64,000 bases of DNA from Flavobacterium sp. UBA6135 (lineage in GTDB: Bacteria; Bacteroidota; Bacteroidia; Flavobacteriales; Flavobacteriaceae), in contig NZ_DIVJ01000007.1 of assembly GCF_002428305.1 (NCBI RefSeq), positions 1 to 64,000 on the forward strand. The letters are read 5' to 3'. The stretch's first letter is position 1; each line of letters begins with the position of its first letter. A program made the translations under genes and the position numbers. Shown here piece after piece: positions 1 to 7,962 of this stretch. Below the pieces are notes generated by a model. That model did not search any database, had not been told where the DNA came from, and was given only the letters and a program-made list of their open reading frames with translations.

Positions 1-2373
1 GATTTTGTAATCAATGCGGCTCCATCAGTAGGAACTTTAAGTGGTACACAAGCTAATTGTATAGCTGGTTCAACAACATTAAGTTCAACAGTTTCTGGTG
101 GTACTTGGTCTTCAAGTAATACTGCTGTTGCAACTATAGATAGTCAATCTGGTGAAGTAACAGGTGTTGCTGCCGGAGAAGCTACCATGACTTATACCGT
201 AGCCGGTATAGGTGGATGTTCTGATGCTACTGCTACAAGAATTATAACGGTTTATCCTATGCCTTTAGCTCCATCAGGAACTCAAGAACAGTCTTTCTGT
301 TCAGCTGATGCACCTAAAGTGTCTGATCTTACAGCAACAGGAAATAACATCAAATGGTATGCTGCAGCAACTGGTGGTAACATTGTTTCTGCTACAACTG
401 CTCTTGTAAATGGGACAACTTATTACGCTAGTCAAACTACTAACATTTGTGAAAGTATAGAAAGATTAGCAGTAACTGTAACGTTAATTAATATTCCAAA
501 TCAACCTTCTACCATTTCTGGAGGTCATGGTACCTTTGCAACGGTTTGTCAGGGTTCAACCCAGACCTATACAGTAACAAATGTTGTAGGAGTAACTTAT
601 AATTGGACAGTACCTTCTACTTGGAGTATTGTTTCAGGTCAGGGGTCTAATTCCATTACCGTAACCGTTGGAACTGCCAATGGAAACGTTACTGTTACTG
701 CCGGTAATACTTGTGGAACCAGTTCTGCAAGAACCAAGTCACAGCAAGTAACACTATTGCCATCCATCACCAATTATAAAATTGATGATGTTGTAACTAC
801 TACAAAGGAAATTACAGTTACTTATGGTTGTGATTCTGCCATTGAACTGAAAGTGAGTGGTAATAATGGTATAATCACTGGTTATCAGTGGTTTAAAACT
901 TCAGGGCCGAATGCCTCAGGTGGAACAGCACTCTTCCCAATAGCACTTCCTTTAGCCAACAAGTATAAAGTACCTGCTGCTAATGGTTATTATGACGAAG
1001 ATATGGGAGACCAGTTAGGTATAGGTGTTGGTACACACTATTATTATGTGGTGGTAACCAACCAATGTGGAAGCACTACTAGTGAGTTGTTTACGGTACA
1101 TGTAGTAGCACAAGATGCAGCTGCCGATCCGGAAGCTAATGCTTACTATACCGGTCCTTCCTTTGTATGGACTACAACTGCTACCAGTAATACTGCTACG
1201 GTTACGTTACAGGCATTCTTAAAAAATAAATCTACAGATAATTGTGGAGATATTGCAACAGCACGAGTAACTTTTCAGGTTAGACCTGCAGGAGCTTCTA
1301 CATGGACGAATATTCCGAGTGCTACCAATTTACCGGTAGGGTATGTTAATCCACAGAATCCAGGTATGGGAGGAACAGTCGCAGCAATCGTACAGTTGTC
1401 GATTCCTCAAAATGCCACTTCTGAAATCTATGACATTCGTGTTGTAATTGGTGGTAATTATAAAAACAGTACCTCTAATGCACAAGGATTTGATCAAATA
1501 AATTCAACAAGCCAGATTATTGTTGGTAAACTCGTTCCCGGTGGAAATATCAGTGGAGGAGCAAGACTTGCCAATGTGCTAAGTGCCGGTTATGTGAAAG
1601 GCTCACTTTTACACAAAGCTGAAGCTGCCTTTGATGTTGCTTACAGTATGAAAGGTAACAAAGTGAATGCACCAAAAGGTAAGGTATCTTTGAGAATTTA
1701 CAGTTATTATGACAAGAACGGAGCTTACACGCCAGGAGAGTTACATACTTATGTTGTTAGATCGAATGCGATTGCCAGTCTTGCTATTACAGCACCTACA
1801 GCCAAGTTTACTTCAAAGGCAAACATTTCTGAAGAAATAGTTGTAGATGGGGTTACCACGTTAGTTTCTATTGAAGGTAACTGTACACTTTTAGTAGATT
1901 TAGGAGATTATTCATCAACCGGACTTTCAAATGTTCTTGATAAAGTGGGGATTACAGTGCAAAGAAATGCAGGTGGTTTATGGTACTCAAACAATTGGGT
2001 AGTCAATAAAACTATTGAGACATTTATTTTTGGTGGAGATGTAGTGGTGTCCGGATTAACCACACCACAATTAAGCAAAACCGCCAATCCATCAAGTCCA
2101 GATACAACAGAGAATGAAATGCCTACAAATTCAGCAGGTATTATAGTAACAGCCTATCCAAATCCATCGGATGCTTCTTTTTTCTTGAAAAATATTTCCG
2201 ACACGGATTTAATGGTATCCATTTATACTGCATCAGGTCAATTGGTTGCAAAACCAATTAAAGTAATGGCACAGTCTACTTATGAATTTGGATCTGATTA
2301 CAAATCAGGGATGTATGTTGTAGAAGTTTTAGGAACAAACTATAAAGACTATTTGAAATTGATTAAAAAGTAA
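1..2373 (+). CDS. T9SS-exported Ig-like repeat surface protein, 3' part
   Basis: The reading frame is open from base 1, so the gene starts before the window and about 790 codons are visible. The first 65 codons read like a bacterial Ig-like (BIG_2) domain, with the motif TAVATID followed by GEVTGVAAG. Several glycine/threonine/valine-rich beta-sandwich segments with scattered cysteine pairs follow. The last 75 or so residues contain AYPNPS, then a short beta-domain ending in LIKK, which is the pattern of a type A C-terminal sorting signal of the type IX secretion system. Such proteins are exported across the outer membrane and the sorting domain is removed on anchoring. It is probably a large adhesin or matrix protein; the substrate cannot be read from the sequence. 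A strong terminator follows 27 bases after the stop. Confidence 0.85.
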   Translation, partial: DFVINAAPSVGTLSGTQANCIAGSTTLSSTVSGGTWSSSNTAVATIDSQSGEVTGVAAGEATMTYTVAGIGGCSDATATRIITVYPMPLAPSGTQEQSFCSADAPKVSDLTATGNNIKWYAAATGGNIVSATTALVNGTTYYASQTTNICESIERLAVTVTLINIPNQPSTISGGHGTFATVCQGSTQTYTVTNVVGVTYNWTVPSTWSIVSGQGSNSITVTVGTANGNVTVTAGNTCGTSSARTKSQQVTLLPSITNYKIDDVVTTTKEITVTYGCDSAIELKVSGNNGIITGYQWFKTSGPNASGGTALFPIALPLANKYKVPAANGYYDEDMGDQLGIGVGTHYYYVVVTNQCGSTTSELFTVHVVAQDAAADPEANAYYTGPSFVWTTTATSNTATVTLQAFLKNKSTDNCGDIATARVTFQVRPAGASTWTNIPSATNLPVGYVNPQNPGMGGTVAAIVQLSIPQNATSEIYDIRVVIGGNYKNSTSNAQGFDQINSTSQIIVGKLVPGGNISGGARLANVLSAGYVKGSLLHKAEAAFDVAYSMKGNKVNAPKGKVSLRIYSYYDKNGAYTPGELHTYVVRSNAIASLAITAPTAKFTSKANISEEIVVDGVTTLVSIEGNCTLLVDLGDYSSTGLSNVLDKVGITVQRNAGGLWYSNNWVVNKTIETFIFGGDVVVSGLTTPQLSKTANPSSPDTTENEMPTNSAGIIVTAYPNPSDASFFLKNISDTDLMVSIYTASGQLVAKPIKVMAQSTYEFGSDYKSGMYVVEVLGTNYKDYLKLIKK

Positions 2374-2400
2374 AGTTCTTAGTTCAATTTATATTTAAAA

Positions 2401-2432
2401 AGCCGTCTCAATTGTGAGACGGCTTCTTTTTT
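2401..2432 (+). terminator. Intrinsic terminator of the T9SS surface protein
   Basis: A perfect 10-bp stem (2401-2410 with 2415-2424) closes a 4-base loop and is followed by a T-rich run. It sits just after the stop codon at 2373. From here to 2624 I see no gene, only AT-rich sequence with two GTAGGC repeats near 2545 and 2565. Confidence 0.9.
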
Positions 2433-2624
2433 ATGCTTTTTTATTGCTATTAATAAGTAGTCTTTTGTATACTTCCATTGGATTTGGAGATTATCATCTA
2501 TCAAACTTAAAAACACTACAAACATCCAATTTTATTTTAAAATAGTAGGCCTAACCTTATGTTGTAGGCGTCTGCAAATTCTAATTCTTATAAAATATAA
2601 AAACCTACCTACGATATTTATTTT

Positions 2625-4601
2625 CTAATACGCCACCAACTCCAACAACTCCTTCTCAAATCGTGTTTTCGGTAAATATTGGTCTTCCAACGCTTTTACA
2701 AAGGGTATTGGCGATTCTAAACTACCCACTCTTCGCACCGGACCGTCTAAATGTTCAAAACAGTTTTCCATTATCATGGCAGAAATATCACTGGCTATTC
2801 CACCAAAGAGCGTGTCTTCTTGAAGAATGATGCACTTGTTTGTTTTCTTTACTGAGGCATAAATGGCTTCAATGTCTAAAGGTTGTAAGGTTCGTAAATC
2901 CAAGACATCCGCACTAATATTAGGATGTTTAGCTAAGGTTTCTAAAGCCCAATGCACACCCGCACCAAACGAAATGATGGTGACTTGTGTCCCTTCCTTC
3001 AATAAAGCCGCTTTTCCAAACGGAATGGTATAATAATCCGTCGGAACGTCTTGATAAATACTTCGGTACAATTGCTTGTGCTCAAAAAACAGCACCGGAT
3101 TCGGGTCGTTAATCGCTGTATTCAATAAACCTTTCACGTCATACGGAAACGCAGGATAGACTACTTTCAATCCCGGGGTTTTACTAAACCAAGCTTCATT
3201 GGTTTGCGAGTGAAACGGTCCGGCTTGCGTGCCACCACCACATGGCATTCGAACCACCACATCGGCTTTTTCATTCCAACGGTAATGTTGCTTCGCTAAT
3301 AAATTCACAATCGGATTAAACCCCGTAGAAACGAAATCGGCAAATTGCATCTCCACAATGGCTTTATGTCCGTTAATCGATAATCCCATTCCCGCAGAAA
3401 CAACAGCACTTTCGCAGATAGGTGTATTGCGAACACGCTCTTTTCCAAAAAGGTTTACGAAACCATCGGTCACTTTAAATGCTCCCCCGTATTCTGCAAT
3501 ATCCTGCCCCATGATAACCAAATTGGGGTGACGCTCCATGGATTGTTTTAGACTTTGAGTAATGGCATCAATCACGCGAATGTTTTCGGTTGTATCGGAA
3601 TGTGTAAACGCCTCAAAAGCATACGGTTTATACACATCATTTAATTCTTCATTCAAATCAGCAATAATATCCGGTTCGTCAAAAACCAAACGAATATGTT
3701 CGTCCATTTCTTGTTTGAATGACGACCGAATAGCCTCATCTTGCTCATTGGTCAGCAAGCCAACTTCTTTCAAATAGCCTCGGTAATTTTCTATAGGATC
3801 TTTTTGAGCCCATTCATCAATCAACTCTTGTGGCACATATTTGGTGCCACTCGCCTCTTCATGACCACGCATTCTAAAGGTTAAAAACTCTAACAAAACC
3901 GGTCTCGGATTCTCACGTAATGAAGCCTTCAAATCAGCTACTTTGGTGAACACATCCAAAATATTATTACCGTCAATGATATGACTTTCCATGCCGTAAC
4001 CAATGCCTTTATCTGCCAAATTTGCACAGCGGTATTGTTCGTTCGTAGGGGTTGAAAGTCCGTACCCATTATTTTCAATCACAAACAAAACAGGTAAATC
4101 CCAAACGGCGGCAATGTTTAGTGCTTCGTGAAAATCCCCTTCGCTAGTAGCACCTTCTCCTGTGAAAACGGCAGTAACTTTACCGTTTTTTTGGAGTTTA
4201 TTGGCTAAGGCAATTCCATCTGCCACACCCAATTGCGGACCCAAATGCGAGATCATCCCAACTATTTTATAGTCTTGCGTTCCAAAGTGAAACGAACGGT
4301 CACGACCTTTAGTAAAACCACTTTTCTTTCCCTGCCATTGAGCAAATAAACGTTGCAACGGAATATCTCTGGTGGTAAAAACACCTAAATTTCGGTGCAT
4401 CGGTAAAATATATTCATCTTTGTCCAACGCTGAAGTAATTCCCACCGAAATCGCTTCCTGACCAATGCCGGAAAACCACTTGGAAATCTTACCTTGTCTT
4501 AGTAAGATGAGCATTTTTTCTTCAATCAAACGTGGCTTTAACAAAGAGGTGTACAAATTCAGTAAAGCAGAATCAGAAAGGTTTTTTCTATCGAAAATCA
4601 T
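2625..4601 (-). CDS. 2-oxo acid dehydrogenase E1, fused alpha and beta subunits
   Basis: This 658-residue protein joins both halves of a thiamine-diphosphate-dependent E1 component in one chain. Residues 1-325 are E1 alpha, with the TPP/Mg motif starting GEG at 148 and ending NN at 178. Residues 340-658 are E1 beta, with the GQDIAEYGG segment and the conserved stretch around AKQHYRWN. Fused E1 chains of this type are usual in Bacteroidota, are normally annotated as branched-chain 2-oxoisovalerate dehydrogenase, and act with an E2/E3 encoded elsewhere. Substrate choice (branched-chain oxo acids or pyruvate) cannot be settled here. The ATG at 4601 is preceded on the minus strand by a possible -7 box TACTTTTG at 4628-4635. 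It is divergent from the dioxygenase gene. Confidence 0.88.
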   Translation of the reverse strand: MIFDRKNLSDSALLNLYTSLLKPRLIEEKMLILLRQGKISKWFSGIGQEAISVGITSALDKDEYILPMHRNLGVFTTRDIPLQRLFAQWQGKKSGFTKGRDRSFHFGTQDYKIVGMISHLGPQLGVADGIALANKLQKNGKVTAVFTGEGATSEGDFHEALNIAAVWDLPVLFVIENNGYGLSTPTNEQYRCANLADKGIGYGMESHIIDGNNILDVFTKVADLKASLRENPRPVLLEFLTFRMRGHEEASGTKYVPQELIDEWAQKDPIENYRGYLKEVGLLTNEQDEAIRSSFKQEMDEHIRLVFDEPDIIADLNEELNDVYKPYAFEAFTHSDTTENIRVIDAITQSLKQSMERHPNLVIMGQDIAEYGGAFKVTDGFVNLFGKERVRNTPICESAVVSAGMGLSINGHKAIVEMQFADFVSTGFNPIVNLLAKQHYRWNEKADVVVRMPCGGGTQAGPFHSQTNEAWFSKTPGLKVVYPAFPYDVKGLLNTAINDPNPVLFFEHKQLYRSIYQDVPTDYYTIPFGKAALLKEGTQVTIISFGAGVHWALETLAKHPNISADVLDLRTLQPLDIEAIYASVKKTNKCIILQEDTLFGGIASDISAMIMENCFEHLDGPVRRVGSLESPIPFVKALEDQYLPKTRFEKELLELVAY

Positions 4602-4710
4602 AGTTGGGGTATTTTTAAAAACGCTTTCAAAAGTACAAAAAATAACAAATCTGATTGGTAATGTTATAGTTTTTTATAAAACGTTTTCGTAGCTGTTAAT
4701 AACTTTCAAT

Positions 4711-4740
4711 TTTGCAGTTTGAAATATTTATCTACATTTG
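4711..4740 (+). promoter_or_regulatory. Bacteroidota-type promoter of the 2OG-Fe(II) oxygenase
   Basis: TTTG at 4711-4714 is separated by 18 bases from TACATTTG at 4733-4740, matching the Bacteroidota TTG / TAnnTTTG consensus. The -7 box runs into an imperfect palindrome TTTGTATTTACAAG (4737-4750). The leader also holds a small inverted repeat, AACTCA / TGAGTT, at 4756-4770. Confidence 0.6.
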
Positions 4741-4791
4741 TATTTACAAGCATTCAACTCACTTTGAGTTATTAACAAATAATAATTTAAT

Positions 4792-5742
4792 ATGCAAAAA
4801 ATTCCTAGTGTTGACTTGCGTGATTTCCTATCGGATGACCCGATACGCAAACAAAAATTTGTAAATGAAATCGGAAAAGCTTATTCAGATATAGGGTTTG
4901 TTGCCTTAAAAGGTCATTTTTTAGATGATCGTTTGGTAGATGAATTGTACAGCGAAGTGCGTAATTTCTTTTCGCTTCCTATAGAAACCAAATCAAAGTA
5001 TGAAATTCCAGGAATTGGTGGCCAAAGAGGTTATGTTTCTTTTGGTAAAGAACATGCCAAAGGACGATCTGCAGGTGATTTAAAAGAGTTTTGGCACTTT
5101 GGTCAATACGTTAGCAAAGATTCAAAATATGCAGGAGAATATCCGGATAATGTAGAAGTAACTGAATTACCTAAGTTTAATGAAGTAGGAAAAGAAGCTT
5201 ATCAAATGCTTGAAAAAACAGGTGTTTACGTGTTGAGAGCCTTGGCGTTGTATCTAGGTTTGGATGAATTTTATTTTGACAACTACATCAAAGACGGAAA
5301 CAGTATTTTACGACCCATTCATTACCCACCCATTACCGACGAACCTAAAGATGCGGTACGAGCTGCAGCTCATGGTGATATCAACTTGATTACTTTATTG
5401 ATGGGAGCTCAAGGAAAAGGGTTGCAAGTGCAAAACCACAACGGCGATTGGATTGACGCCATGGCTGAACCAGACGAATTAATGATTAATGTAGGTGATA
5501 TGTTGTCGCGTCATACCAACAACAAATTAAAATCAACCATCCATCAAGTAGTGAATCCACCTAGAGAATTATGGGGCACTTCCCGTTATTCAATTCCTTT
5601 CTTTATGCACCCCGTAAGCGATATGCGTTTGGATGTGCTGGAAGATTGCATTAATGAAATCAATCCAAAATTATACGAAGATATTTCTGCAGGTGAATTT
5701 CTGCACGAACGTTTGGTTGATTTGGGATTGATTAAGAAGTAA
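4792..5742 (+). CDS. Isopenicillin N synthase-like 2-oxoglutarate/Fe(II) dioxygenase
   Basis: This 316-residue protein has the standard layout of the non-heme iron oxygenase superfamily: an N-terminal DIOX_N region (residues 1-120) and a C-terminal jelly-roll. The iron ligands are visible as H194-x-D196 (AAHGD) and H251 (STIHQV), and the co-substrate carboxylate pair as R265-x-S267 (SRYS). All catalytic residues are present, so it should be active, but the substrate is unknown. It is a single-gene transcription unit with its own promoter and a terminator at 5761, divergent from the E1 dehydrogenase. The length matches the family norm. Confidence 0.88.
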   Translation: MQKIPSVDLRDFLSDDPIRKQKFVNEIGKAYSDIGFVALKGHFLDDRLVDELYSEVRNFFSLPIETKSKYEIPGIGGQRGYVSFGKEHAKGRSAGDLKEFWHFGQYVSKDSKYAGEYPDNVEVTELPKFNEVGKEAYQMLEKTGVYVLRALALYLGLDEFYFDNYIKDGNSILRPIHYPPITDEPKDAVRAAAHGDINLITLLMGAQGKGLQVQNHNGDWIDAMAEPDELMINVGDMLSRHTNNKLKSTIHQVVNPPRELWGTSRYSIPFFMHPVSDMRLDVLEDCINEINPKLYEDISAGEFLHERLVDLGLIKK

Positions 5743-5760
5743 ATTTCTTTATGAATAAAT

Positions 5761-5798
5761 AACCAAATTCCATTTATATGGGGTTTGGTTTTATTTTT
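5761..5798 (+). terminator. Intrinsic terminator of the dioxygenase gene
   Basis: AACCAAATTCCAT (5761-5773) pairs with ATGGGGTTTGGTT (5778-5790), with two G-T pairs, across a TTAT loop, followed by TTATTTTT. The ATG at 5778 lies inside the right arm, which argues against it being the start of the next gene. Confidence 0.75.
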
Positions 5799-5824
5799 GG
5801 AACACTATATTACTATACGCCATA

Positions 5825-5863
5825 TTGGAACGCGGATTTAACAGATTCGCTAAAGCGAAACGC
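5825..5863 (+). repeat. Left arm of a 39-bp perfect inverted repeat flanking the GxxExxY gene
   Basis: Bases 5825-5863 are the exact reverse complement of 6333-6371. The arm contains its own small palindrome TTCGCTAAAGCGAA and the words GGAACGCGGATT and AACAGATT. The sequence GCGGATTTNNACAGATT recurs just inside, at 5862-5878. A third partial copy of the outer end, TTTTTGGAACAC, lies at 5794-5804. Confidence 0.9.
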
Positions 5864-5900
5864 GGATTTTTACAGATTTAAACCATTAAAAAATAACTAT

Positions 5901-6299
5901 ATGCACTTATTACATAAAGAATTAACAGCACTCATTTTGAAAACATTTTATGAAGTATATAATGAACTAGGATACGGATTTCTGGAAAAAGTTTACCAAA
6001 ATGCTTTATTTTTAGAATTAAAAGAAAAAGGTTTAAATGTTGTTCCCAACAAGAAGATTAAAGTTTTTTATAAAGGAAATAATGTTGGTGATTATTATTC
6101 TGACTTAATCGTTAATGATACTGTTATATTAGAATTAAAAGCAGCTGAATGCGTAGTTGAAGAGTTTGAAACACAATTATTAAACTATTTGAGAGCAACA
6201 GACTGCGAAGTTGGTTTGTTACTTAATTTTGGCAAGAAGCCTGAGTTCAGAAGAAAAGTATTTGAAAATAACAGAAAGATAAGAAAAAATCCGTTTTAA
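5901..6299 (+). CDS. GxxExxY family protein (PD-(D/E)XK-like fold)
   Basis: This 132-residue protein carries the family signature GFLEKVY at residues 26-32 and a nuclease-like core with D68, then E78-L-K80 (VILELKAA), as expected for the PDDEXK_3 family. Its function is not established. I start it at the ATG at 5901 because the longer open frame from 5778 begins inside a terminator hairpin and runs through the flanking inverted repeat. The gene sits alone, with 37 bases between the left arm and the start codon and 33 bases between the stop and the right arm. The pattern suggests it moves or is copied together with its flanks, but no transposase is present. It is not part of a recognisable restriction system. 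Confidence 0.8.
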   Translation: MHLLHKELTALILKTFYEVYNELGYGFLEKVYQNALFLELKEKGLNVVPNKKIKVFYKGNNVGDYYSDLIVNDTVILELKAAECVVEEFETQLLNYLRATDCEVGLLLNFGKKPEFRRKVFENNRKIRKNPF

Positions 6300-6332
6300 T
6301 CAGATCCTTGCGAAGCAAATCCGTCAACATCA

Positions 6333-6371
6333 GCGTTTCGCTTTAGCGAATCTGTTAAATCCGCGTTCCAA
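6333..6371 (-). repeat. Right arm of the 39-bp inverted repeat flanking the GxxExxY gene
   Basis: This arm is the exact reverse complement of 5825-5863. It ends 12 bases before the start codon of the SUI1-family gene, so it forms most of that gene's upstream region. Confidence 0.9.
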
Positions 6372-6383
6372 AAAAATAACAAC

Positions 6384-6719
6384 ATGCACGATTTAAGTGA
6401 ACAACTCAAAAAACTCTTCCCCGACCATCAACCTTCCAACGAACCGGAACAAGTTGAGGAAACACCCCATGAATTATTCGTTCAAAAAGAACCGATGATT
6501 TGTAAATACGAAAAACGAAAAGGCAAACCCACTACAATTATTTCAGGCTATGAAGGAGCCGATGAAGACTTCAAAATCTTAGCCAAGGAAATAAAGAGTA
6601 CATTTGCCGTTGGCGGAAGTTTCAAAGACGGTGAAATCATCATTCAAGGCGATTACCGTGATAAGATAATGAAATTTCTCCAAGAAAAAGGATTTAAAAC
6701 CAAACGTGTAGGAGGGTAA
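6384..6719 (+). CDS. SUI1/YciH-type translation factor
   Basis: This 111-residue protein is a member of the eIF1/SUI1 family found in some bacteria as YciH. Residues 1-35 are a charged, probably disordered N-terminus. Residues 45-111 hold the SUI1 fold, with KRKGKPTTIISGYEG, then VGGSFKDGEIIIQGD and the closing KxxGF segment. Bacterial members are thought to influence initiation fidelity by binding the small ribosomal subunit; that role is from the family, not this sequence. The start at 6384 follows directly after the inverted-repeat arm. Confidence 0.88.
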   Translation: MHDLSEQLKKLFPDHQPSNEPEQVEETPHELFVQKEPMICKYEKRKGKPTTIISGYEGADEDFKILAKEIKSTFAVGGSFKDGEIIIQGDYRDKIMKFLQEKGFKTKRVGG

Positions 6720-6724
6720 AATTT

Positions 6725-6752
6725 GTTTCAAGTTTCAGGTTTCAAGTTGTTT
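6725..6752 (+). repeat. Heptamer array, four GTTTCAR-like units
   Basis: Four 7-base units (GTTTCAA, GTTTCAG, GTTTCAA, GTTGTTT) lie between the SUI1-family stop and the octamer array. A reverse-complementary GTTGAAAC follows at 6759-6766. Confidence 0.75.
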
Positions 6753-6764
6753 GCAATGTTGAAA

Positions 6765-6812
6765 CTAAGTCACTCAGAAACTCAGCAACTCAGGCACTCA
6801 GCAACTCAGAAA
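6765..6812 (+). repeat. Octamer array, six CTCAGNNN units directly before a start codon
   Basis: Six consecutive 8-base units read CTAAGTCA, CTCAGAAA, CTCAGCAA, CTCAGGCA, CTCAGCAA, CTCAGAAA. The array ends two bases before the ATG of the nucleoside phosphorylase gene. Arrays with the same unit occur at 43545-43584, 43623-43654 and 61625-61664. Confidence 0.9.
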
Positions 6813-6814
6813 AA

Positions 6815-7681
6815 ATGATACAATCATCCGAATTAATACTCAACCCCGACGGCAGTGTCTATCACTTAAACTTACTACCGGAACACATTGCTCACGACAT
6901 TATTTTTGTGGGTGATCAAAATCGGGTAGAAAAAATAACAAAGCATTTCGATTCCATTGAATTTTCTACACAAAAAAGAGAATTCAAAACGCAAACCGGA
7001 ATGTATAAAGGCAAACGAATGTCGGTTATGTCCACCGGAATTGGTCCGGATAACATAGATATTGTAATGAACGAACTCGATGCATTAGTCAATATCGATT
7101 TAAAAACCAGAACCATAAAAGAAAATCTAACTTCGTTAAACATTGTTCGAATTGGAACTTCCGGTTCGTTGCAAGCCGATATTCCTGTGGATAGTTTTGT
7201 GATGAGTTCGCATGGTTTGGGATTAGACAACATGCTTCGCTCCTACTTAATTGATGCTGTTTCCGAAAAAGACATCGAAGAAGCGTTTATCAATCAAACA
7301 AATTGGGATTTACGAAAAGGCCGTCCGTATGTGATTAAAGGAAGTGAATCGTTAGCCAAAAAGTTTGAAAGCAATCAAATTCATAAAGGTTTCACCGGAA
7401 CGGCAGGCGGATTTTATGGTCCACAAGGACGCGTTTTACGTTTAGGTATACAAGATGTAGATTTAAATACTAAAATGGATGCATTCAATTATAACGGCAT
7501 TCAAATGACCAATTTAGAAATGGAAACCGCTGCGATTTATGGCTTAGGTAAATTGTTAGGTCATCAATGTTTATCGTTGAATGCGATTATTGCTAACCGA
7601 GCAAATGGAACTTTTAGTGAAGACCCATACAAAGCGGTGGATGCGTTGATTGAATATGCGTTAGATAAATTGGCGGAGTAA
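6815..7681 (+). CDS. Nucleoside phosphorylase (PNP/UDP family, uridine-phosphorylase-like)
   Basis: This 288-residue protein matches the purine/uridine phosphorylase superfamily. An early GDQNRVEKI segment corresponds to the phosphate-binding start. STGIGPDN and IRIGTSGS-like motifs (VRIGTSGSL) follow. The ribose-binding signature LEMETAAIYG lies near residue 230. It would cleave nucleosides with phosphate to base and ribose-1-phosphate in the cytoplasm. The base specificity is uncertain; overall length and motifs are closest to uridine phosphorylases. Its start codon abuts an octamer array, leaving no room for a Shine-Dalgarno other than an A-run. Confidence 0.85.
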   Translation: MIQSSELILNPDGSVYHLNLLPEHIAHDIIFVGDQNRVEKITKHFDSIEFSTQKREFKTQTGMYKGKRMSVMSTGIGPDNIDIVMNELDALVNIDLKTRTIKENLTSLNIVRIGTSGSLQADIPVDSFVMSSHGLGLDNMLRSYLIDAVSEKDIEEAFINQTNWDLRKGRPYVIKGSESLAKKFESNQIHKGFTGTAGGFYGPQGRVLRLGIQDVDLNTKMDAFNYNGIQMTNLEMETAAIYGLGKLLGHQCLSLNAIIANRANGTFSEDPYKAVDALIEYALDKLAE

Positions 7682-7706
7682 AGCCCCCTAACCCCCAAAG
7701 GGGGAA
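7682..7706 (+). repeat. C/G-rich hairpin element after the phosphorylase stop
   Basis: Immediately after the stop codon there is CCCCCTAACCCCCAAAGGGGG (only the inner part is a perfect hairpin: CCCCC AAA GGGGG at 7692-7704). This base composition is very unlike the surrounding AT-rich sequence. There is no T-run, so it is not a classical terminator. Confidence 0.65.
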
Positions 7707-7728
7707 CTGAAAAACATTACCTAGAATA

Positions 7729-7962
7729 ATGAATTACATTTTACAAAGCTTTTTTAATGGAATTGGTGGAATCATCAGATGGATATTTTTCAGAATAATA
7801 AATATTTTATTTGATAAAAATTATCGCAATGATTTAGATTATTATTTAGAAATTGAAAACCTTGTAAAAGATAAAAATGGATTTACTAATTTACAAAAGA
7901 ATTTTTTTGCCGGAATAGTTGTTTTTATTTTATTGATTGTAATTGCTGAAAAAATTGAATAA
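7729..7962 (+). CDS. Small membrane protein, unrecognised
   Basis: This is a 77-residue protein of no family I can name. It has two hydrophobic segments, roughly residues 4-28 (with IIRWIFF) and residues 60-75 (AGIVVFILLIVIA), separated by a charged stretch rich in Asp, Asn and Lys. It likely sits in the inner membrane with both ends on one side. Its stop codon overlaps the ATG of the next gene in the form TAATG (7960-7964), which suggests translational coupling with the GNAT protein. I accept it as real because of that coupling and the coherent topology. Confidence 0.6.
   Translation: MNYILQSFFNGIGGIIRWIFFRIINILFDKNYRNDLDYYLEIENLVKDKNGFTNLQKNFFAGIVVFILLIVIAEKIE

Noticed and set aside
5778..5900. 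Longer N-terminus for the GxxExxY protein
   Set aside because: The ATG at 5778 lies in the right arm of a terminator hairpin and the added codons translate the inverted repeat. The ATG at 5901 gives the normal family start.
6765..6812. CRISPR array
   Set aside because: Units are only 8 bases with no spacers and no cas genes anywhere in the window; the same holds for the other short-period arrays.
5901..7681. Toxin-antitoxin or defence island
   Set aside because: The GxxExxY, SUI1 and phosphorylase genes have separate signals and no partner layout; only the inverted-repeat cassette is unusual.
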